Part shown: positions 58,705 to 64,000 of the stretch, piece after piece
Numbering within the stretch: position 1 is the first letter of the stretch
Layout: each line of letters begins with the position of its first letter
NCBI GenBank assembly: GCA_034770075.1
Contig: JAVJAP010000356.1
Span: 186,001 to 250,000 of the forward strand
Direction: 5' to 3'
Source of the DNA: Aralia elata
Taxonomy: Eukaryota; Streptophyta; Magnoliopsida; Apiales; Araliaceae
Length of the DNA stretch: 64,000 nucleotides
Program-made: the position numbers and the translations under genes
The notes under the pieces: generated by a model
What the model was told of the DNA's origin: nothing
What the model saw: only the letters and a program-made list of their open reading frames with translations
Databases searched by the model: none

Positions 58705-60699
58705 TGTGACGCCCCCAAATCCGGTTTACCTCAAACCGCACAGATTTGGTGCTCACTATCTACACATAACTAATTTCTACCCATAAACAAAAGATTTAAA
58801 TAAACAAACCGAATAATAAAAACATCTCCCATTAAAGGGTTACATAGTTTTTCAAAATAAGTCCCAGGCTTTCTAACCTTTATTACAAACTTAAATGCGG
58901 AAACAAAATAACTTAATAAGTCTTAAATTACAAAACCATATAAATAAAAGTAAACAAGTTCTCTAGATTAAGAAAATCATCGTCATTTGTTCATCTTTCC
59001 TTTTCCTTTACTAGTAGACGGCTCGCCCGTCCTCTCAACTCTAGCTGCAAGGGTTTAAAATGCAAGGGTGAGCAAAACAAATGCCCACCAAGATAGCAAT
59101 AACATTTATAGTAATAACTGATTTTTGACAATGAAATCTTCTTTGATAATATTAGATAAGATTGAAACATCTGAAAGCTCAGTTGAATAAGCAAATGGAA
59201 ATAACATCAAGATTTACTGAGGGTCGCAAGACCACGAACCATGTCCTAGGTTAACAGTTATTTCCTGTAACCTTAAACAGTTTATAAAACTATAACAGGA
59301 CTAACCGTCTTGTACTCAAGGTGATCAGCCTCTCGTACAATGAATTGTGCACAACCATTCAACGCTATTGCGTAATTGTTCCCCTAAACTAGGGTTGTTC
59401 ATCTCAGTTTTAACAATCGAGTCCTTACCAAAGTAAGATTGGTTTAGCTTACAATAAGTTCTGAAATTAAGAATGTTCAACAACTTCGAACTTGAACAAT
59501 ATAAATTAAGAATATAGAACATCAACAACGATATACAATGAACAACTATTGTATATCAAGGTATTAAACAACGGCAACAATGTATAGAACAACTATCTTT
59601 GTAACATCAATGGAAACACAACTTTAACTTGTATAGAAAAGAATATCGATAAGGAACTTGCACAATATAAGGAGTGAAGTTCAGAAACTTGCTCAATAGA
59701 AATAAGGTTAGGAAACTTGCACAATATGAAATAAGGATAAGAAACTTGCCTCGTGCGTCGATTTCCTAATTACAACTTACGTATGTTAAACAACCTACAC
59801 ATTCAGATCACATGGATATCGTAATTAGTTTTACAACAATATTCATTAACCGCTCACATTACCGATTATGTTTATCCCAAACGTTATCTCTTATTAAAAC
59901 TTAGGTAACACATATCGTTATTATCAAACAGTTTACACACAAGGTTTTCATTCATTCACACAAGTGTCCAAATATTTGGAAATTCATTTCATTAGTTTTA
60001 CATTAACATCCCAAGTACGAATTCTGCTCTTTCTGCTCCTTAGAAATATACTAATTAGGACATGGTAACCTGTCTTGTTGCATAAAAAAAAAATTAAGCT
60101 AAAGCAGACCATGAAAACAACGTAAAAACAAAAGTCTATTTCTTTTCATGCATTTACACGGATTCTACCAACAGAAAATCATTCACAGATGCTATATACC
60201 AGATCATATACACTTAACATTATATATAATCAACATATTATCAATCCTATCCATTTAGTTCATCAAAAATTATCACAGAAAAGTGAATTTTAAGAAATAT
60301 AACTTGAAGACTAGGAATTAGATTATTACCTCCTCCTTCCACAAAGACTCTTGCTCTAAAAGAAGAAGGGAAAAAAAACTCCAGGACTACTTCTTATGTA
60401 CTTCTTCATTTGGCTAATAGTTATGCAATTAAAATACTACACCCACTAAAAAAACGTAAGTCTACTTGAATTCAAGTCCAACAGTTACAATCAATATTAC
60501 TGCTATAGTTTCAATTACTCACATGCAAGACTAATCATATTACCCATTATATAAAAGAAAAACATAACATACTCATACTAATGGTTATGTACTTAAATAA
60601 TATAATAATTACCCCACTAATAACGTAAGCTTATTATGCTATATCCTTCAGTTACAAATTTCCAACATGCATTCAGTTTGTTTCCTGAATTCGCTAGTT

Positions 60700-60731
<32 letters not shown>

Positions 60732-60793
60732 TATTATTAACCTATCTTGCATGATTCGCAACTAACAGGATGCAAGGCATTCAGTATATTTTT

Positions 60794-60862
<69 letters not shown>

Positions 60863-61121
60863 TAAAGTTAATAAGATTCATGCTTAATGAATGCTGATTC
60901 ATTCCAGGATTAATTAAACTTATTTTATTAGTAAAATCAATTAAACTTTACTAGTGAAATGCATCTCAATTATTAAAACTATCTATCAAATTGCAACACT
61001 TAATTAAGCCATAACAATCAACATCGAATATTTATTAATTTATTCAATATAATAAATCAACTAAAATATTTATTTAACTCAATAAATATTTTATTAAATC
61101 ATGAAAATTACATTCGTTACA
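58705..61121 (-). repeat. Chromovirus 3' LTR, 2417 bp
   Basis: Sense TGTAACGAATG... to ...GGGGGCGTCACA. Homologous to LTRs A, B and C. TA/TG microsatellites at 60700-60727 and 60797-60862. Blocks GGTC-GCAA-GACC (59222-59233) and ACTTGC-type repeats (59640-59755). No ORF. Confidence 0.9.
60797..60862. repeat. (TA)n(TG)n microsatellite
   Basis: About 20 TA followed by about 11 TG units. Confidence 0.95.
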
Positions 61122-61157
61122 TCCTTCCCTCCTTAAAAGGATTCTGTCCTCAGAATC
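61122..61157 (-). promoter_or_regulatory. Chromovirus PPT with AGGA-loop hairpin
   Basis: Sense GATTCTG-AGGA-CAGAATC (61140-61157), then CTTTTAAGGAGGGAAGGA next to the LTR start TGTAAC. Confidence 0.85.
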
Positions 61158-61186
61158 ACAACGTAATTATTTCGATCACACCTTTC

Positions 61187-61219
61187 TCATCTCCTTAATA
61201 GGATTCTGTCCCCAGAATC
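61187..61219 (-). promoter_or_regulatory. Second copy of the chromovirus hairpin-PPT module
   Basis: Sense GATTCTG-GGGA-CAGAATC (61202-61219), then CTATTAAGGAGATGAG. It repeats the 61122 module 62 bp upstream, seven bases after the pol stop. Confidence 0.75.
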
Positions 61220-61225
61220 ATAGAA

Positions 61226-64000
61226 CTAGGACGAAACAAATAACTCAGGATAATTTTTCATCATATCAGCTTCAAGTTCCCACGTGGCTTCTTCAGCGTT
61301 GTGGTTTCTCCATATTACCTTTACAGAAGGTATCACTTTATTCCTAAGAACTTGTTCCTTCCTGTCCACTATCTGGATTGGAATTTCCTCATAAGTTAGG
61401 TCTTTCTCAAACTGTACCGGTTCATATTCGATGACATGCTTATAGTCTGATTTGTAGGGTCTTAAAACAGACACATGAAAAACATTGTGGATATGAACCA
61501 GCTCTGGAGGTAGAGCTACTTCATAGGCCACCTCACCAACTCGTCGTAGTACTTCAAAAGGTCCAATAAATCTCGGACTCAGCTTTCCCTTCCTGCCAAA
61601 ACGAATTTTCCCTTTCCAGGGTGAAACTTTTAGAAAAACGAAACTTCCCACCTCAAATTCTCGGTTCTGACGATGTTGATCGGCATATTTCTTCTGTCTG
61701 TCTTGAGCAGCTAACAATCGCGCTCTTATAACTTTCACGATCTCGGCAGTTTGTTGTACCAGCTCTGGTCCTAGCAGTTGCCTTTCGCCAACCTCATCCC
61801 AACATAGCGGAGTTCGACATTTCCGTCCATACAATGCTTCGTATGGCGGCATGCCAATACTCGCGTGGTAACTATTGTTATAAGCAAACTCGACCAACGG
61901 TAAATGATCATCCCAATTTCCCTTGAAATCCATGACACAGGCGCGTAACATGTCTTCCAAGGTTTGAATCGTTCTTTCGGTCTGACCATCAGTTTGAGGA
62001 TGATATGCAGTGCTCATTCTCAACTGAGTTCCCAAACATTCTTGCAGACGCTTCCAAAAATTCGACGTAAATCTTGGATCTCGATCAGACACAATAGACA
62101 CTGGAACACCGTGTCGAGAAACAATTTCTTTGATGTACAATTTCGCTAACTGATCTAGATTGAACCTAATCTTGATTGGTAAGAAATGTGCTGATTTCGT
62201 CAGTCTGTCGACAATCACCCAAATCGCATCAAAACCTTTCTGTGTAGTTGGCAAGCCCACCACAAAATCCATCGTTATGTGTTCCCACTTCCACTCTGGT
62301 ATTTCTAACGGTTGCAACAAACCACTGGGTCTCTGATGTTCGGCTTTTACTTTCTGGCATGTCAAACATCTTGCAACACATTCTGCTACATCACGCTTCA
62401 TTCCTGACCACCAATAATGTTGATGAAGAGCTTGATACATCTTTGTACTTCCTGGGTGAACTGAGTAACGTGTACTGTGAGCTTCATCTAAAATTTCCCG
62501 TCTAACCTCCTGTACCATTGGAACCCAAATTCGACGTTCAAATCTGAGTAACCCCTCGGCATCAATACTAAACTTTCCACCTTGTCCCTCAGAGATTTCC
62601 TTCTTAATCTTCTCACACTCCGCATCCTGAAGTTGAGCTTCTTTGATTCGGTCTAGCAACATCGGACGAGCCTCTACCTGAAATAACTTCTCCTTTGGTT
62701 CATGTTGACACTTCACTTCTAATTCCAACTTTGCCATTTGTTTAACAAGTTCCTCTTGAGCAGTCAATAACAGAAGTTTCTCTCGACCCTTCCTGCTTAA
62801 TGCATCAGCAACGACATTCGCCTTTCCGGGATGATAGAGAATTTCGCAGTCATAATCTTTAATCAGTTCTAACCATCGCCTTTGACGCATGTTGAGGTCC
62901 TTCTGTGTAAAAATGTACTTGAGACTCTTATGATCCGTGTAAATCTCACACTTCTCGCTATACAGATAGTGCCTCCAAATCTTTAGAGCAAACACCACCG
63001 CTGCCAATTCTAAGTCGTGGGTCGGGTATCCCTTCTCGTAATCTTTCAATTGTCGTGAGGCGTACGCAATAACCTTGCCGTTCTGCATAAGCACACAACC
63101 AAGGCCCTTATGCGACGCGTCACTATAAACCACAAAATTTCCTGTACCATCCGGCAAAGACAATACAGGTGCTGTACTTAACCTCTTCTTCAATTCTTGG
63201 AAACTCTCCTCACACTTCTCCGTCCAAACAAACTTAACCGCTTTTCTAGTCAAATTTGTTAACGGAGTGGCGATTCGAGAAAAATCTTGTATGAAACGTC
63301 GGTAATATCCTGCCAAACCTAAGAAACTCCTTACTTCAGACGGTGTTTTCGGCTGTTCCCAGTTTGACACAGCTTCCACTTTAGTCGGGTCAACCGAAAT
63401 CCCATCTTTATCAATTATATGTCCAAGAAATTGAACACGATCTAACCAGAACTCACATTTTGAGAACTTCGCATAAAGCTTCTCTTTCCGTAAGGCTTCT
63501 AAAGTTAGCCTCAAATGCTCCACATGATCTTCTCTTGATTTAGAATACACCAAAATGTCGTCGATAAATACCACCACAAACTTGTCTAGAAACGGTTTAA
63601 ACACCCTATTCATTAAGTCCATGAATGCCGCAGGTGCATTCGTTAGACCAAATGACATGACTAGAAACTCGTAGTGACCATAACGAGTACTGAACGCCGT
63701 CTTCGGAACATCCTCCCTTCTCACCTTCAGCTGATGGTAACCACTTCTTAAGTCTATTTTGGAAAAATGCGTAGCACCCTTCAATTGATCGAACAGATCG
63801 TCAATTCTCGGTAACGGGTATTTATTCTTGATTGTCACCTTGTTCAATTCACGATAATCTATGCATAGACGCATCGAACCATCCTTCTTCTTGACAAACA
63901 ACACCGGTGCTCCCCACGGCGAAACGCTTGGTTGAATGTACTTCTTGTCTAGTAGTTCCTGTAATTGCACCATCAACTCCTTCATCTCCACCGGAGCCAT
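61226..64000 (-). CDS. Chromovirus pol: RT, RNase H, integrase, chromodomain (5' truncated by window)
   Basis: 924 codons open to the window edge; the Met at 64000 is not the true start, since RT homology is already under way. RT: MRLCIDYRELNKVTIKNKYP, LRSGYHQ, FGLTNAPAAF, active site VFIDDILVYS (about residues 145-153). RNase H: VYSDASHKGLGCVL, LELAAVVFALK, IYTDHKSL, ADALSRK (about 285-410). Integrase: H-H and CLTCQK zinc finger; D in ITMDFVVGLP, D in IVSDRDPRFTS, E in QTERTIQTLE. GPFEVLRRVGEVAY marks the GPY/F module. The last 50 residues (VIPSVKVIWRNHNAEEATWE) form a chromodomain, which in this family steers integration to marked chromatin. No stop or missing catalytic residue is seen, so it may be functional. 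Confidence 0.95.
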   Translation of the reverse strand: MAPVEMKELMVQLQELLDKKYIQPSVSPWGAPVLFVKKKDGSMRLCIDYRELNKVTIKNKYPLPRIDDLFDQLKGATHFSKIDLRSGYHQLKVRREDVPKTAFSTRYGHYEFLVMSFGLTNAPAAFMDLMNRVFKPFLDKFVVVFIDDILVYSKSREDHVEHLRLTLEALRKEKLYAKFSKCEFWLDRVQFLGHIIDKDGISVDPTKVEAVSNWEQPKTPSEVRSFLGLAGYYRRFIQDFSRIATPLTNLTRKAVKFVWTEKCEESFQELKKRLSTAPVLSLPDGTGNFVVYSDASHKGLGCVLMQNGKVIAYASRQLKDYEKGYPTHDLELAAVVFALKIWRHYLYSEKCEIYTDHKSLKYIFTQKDLNMRQRRWLELIKDYDCEILYHPGKANVVADALSRKGREKLLLLTAQEELVKQMAKLELEVKCQHEPKEKLFQVEARPMLLDRIKEAQLQDAECEKIKKEISEGQGGKFSIDAEGLLRFERRIWVPMVQEVRREILDEAHSTRYSVHPGSTKMYQALHQHYWWSGMKRDVAECVARCLTCQKVKAEHQRPSGLLQPLEIPEWKWEHITMDFVVGLPTTQKGFDAIWVIVDRLTKSAHFLPIKIRFNLDQLAKLYIKEIVSRHGVPVSIVSDRDPRFTSNFWKRLQECLGTQLRMSTAYHPQTDGQTERTIQTLEDMLRACVMDFKGNWDDHLPLVEFAYNNSYHASIGMPPYEALYGRKCRTPLCWDEVGERQLLGPELVQQTAEIVKVIRARLLAAQDRQKKYADQHRQNREFEVGSFVFLKVSPWKGKIRFGRKGKLSPRFIGPFEVLRRVGEVAYEVALPPELVHIHNVFHVSVLRPYKSDYKHVIEYEPVQFEKDLTYEEIPIQIVDRKEQVLRNKVIPSVKVIWRNHNAEEATWELEADMMKNYPELFVSS

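Larger units (their letters stand above)
58705..64000 (-). mobile_element. Tekay/Del-type chromovirus, 3' part
   Basis: 3' LTR, PPT, and pol with a C-terminal chromodomain. The 5' half, including gag, protease and 5' LTR, is beyond 64000. The long undamaged pol suggests a recent insertion. Candidate left target duplication AAATC (58700-58704). Confidence 0.9.

Overview
This window is nuclear plant DNA, most likely a eudicot, made almost entirely of long terminal repeat (LTR) retrotransposons nested inside one another. Evidence: plant Ty3/gypsy (Tat, Athila, chromovirus) and Ty1/copia proteins, plant-type primer-binding sites and polypurine tracts, AT-rich spacers and TA/TG microsatellites. 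I found no host gene, tRNA, rRNA or CRISPR array. The species cannot be named from sequence alone.

Layout. (1) 1-11974: minus-strand Ty3/gypsy element of the Tat/Ogre type, with 5' LTR (9916-11974), PBS, broken gag and protease, RT/RNase H, a second archaeal-type RNase H and integrase, plus a plus-strand (antisense) DUF7745-like gene at 224-1791. Its 3' LTR lies left of the window. (2) 11975-20058: LTRs of Tekay/Del-like chromoviruses: a plus-oriented LTR (B) split by a 5-kb solo LTR (A, TSD TGTTT), then remains of a further LTR (D). (3) 20059-22977, 37975-40762 and 57397-57979: one decayed plus-strand Ty1/copia element (P), split twice. The first split is a solo chromovirus-type LTR (C, 22978-37974, TSD ACTAA), itself split by an 11.4-kb Athila element (Athila-1, 24752-36119, TSD CGCGC). 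The second is a minus-strand copia of the same family (M, 40763-57396, TSD TTAGA), itself split by an internally deleted Athila (Athila-2, 47060-54453, TSD CCATG). (4) 57980-58704: a Harbinger-like DNA transposon end. (5) 58705-64000: 3' LTR and uninterrupted RT-RNase H-integrase-chromodomain of a young Tekay-type chromovirus that runs past the right edge.

Five insertions are confirmed by exact 5-bp target duplications, so relative ages can be read: P is oldest; C, M and D landed in P; Athila-1 landed in C; Athila-2 in M; B in D; A and the Tat element in B.

The most interesting signals are non-coding. A hairpin whose loop reads AGGA on the element sense strand, always closed by G-C, sits just upstream of the polypurine tract in three unrelated families; each family has a different but self-complementary stem, and each carries the module twice. 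Several families also carry clusters of short, family-specific palindromes in LTR or leader. M and P leave two copies of one LTR head-to-head, 40 bp apart, as a ~540-bp inverted repeat. The Tat element carries an antisense gene and a predicted 168-nt in-frame intron that removes the stops between protease and RT.
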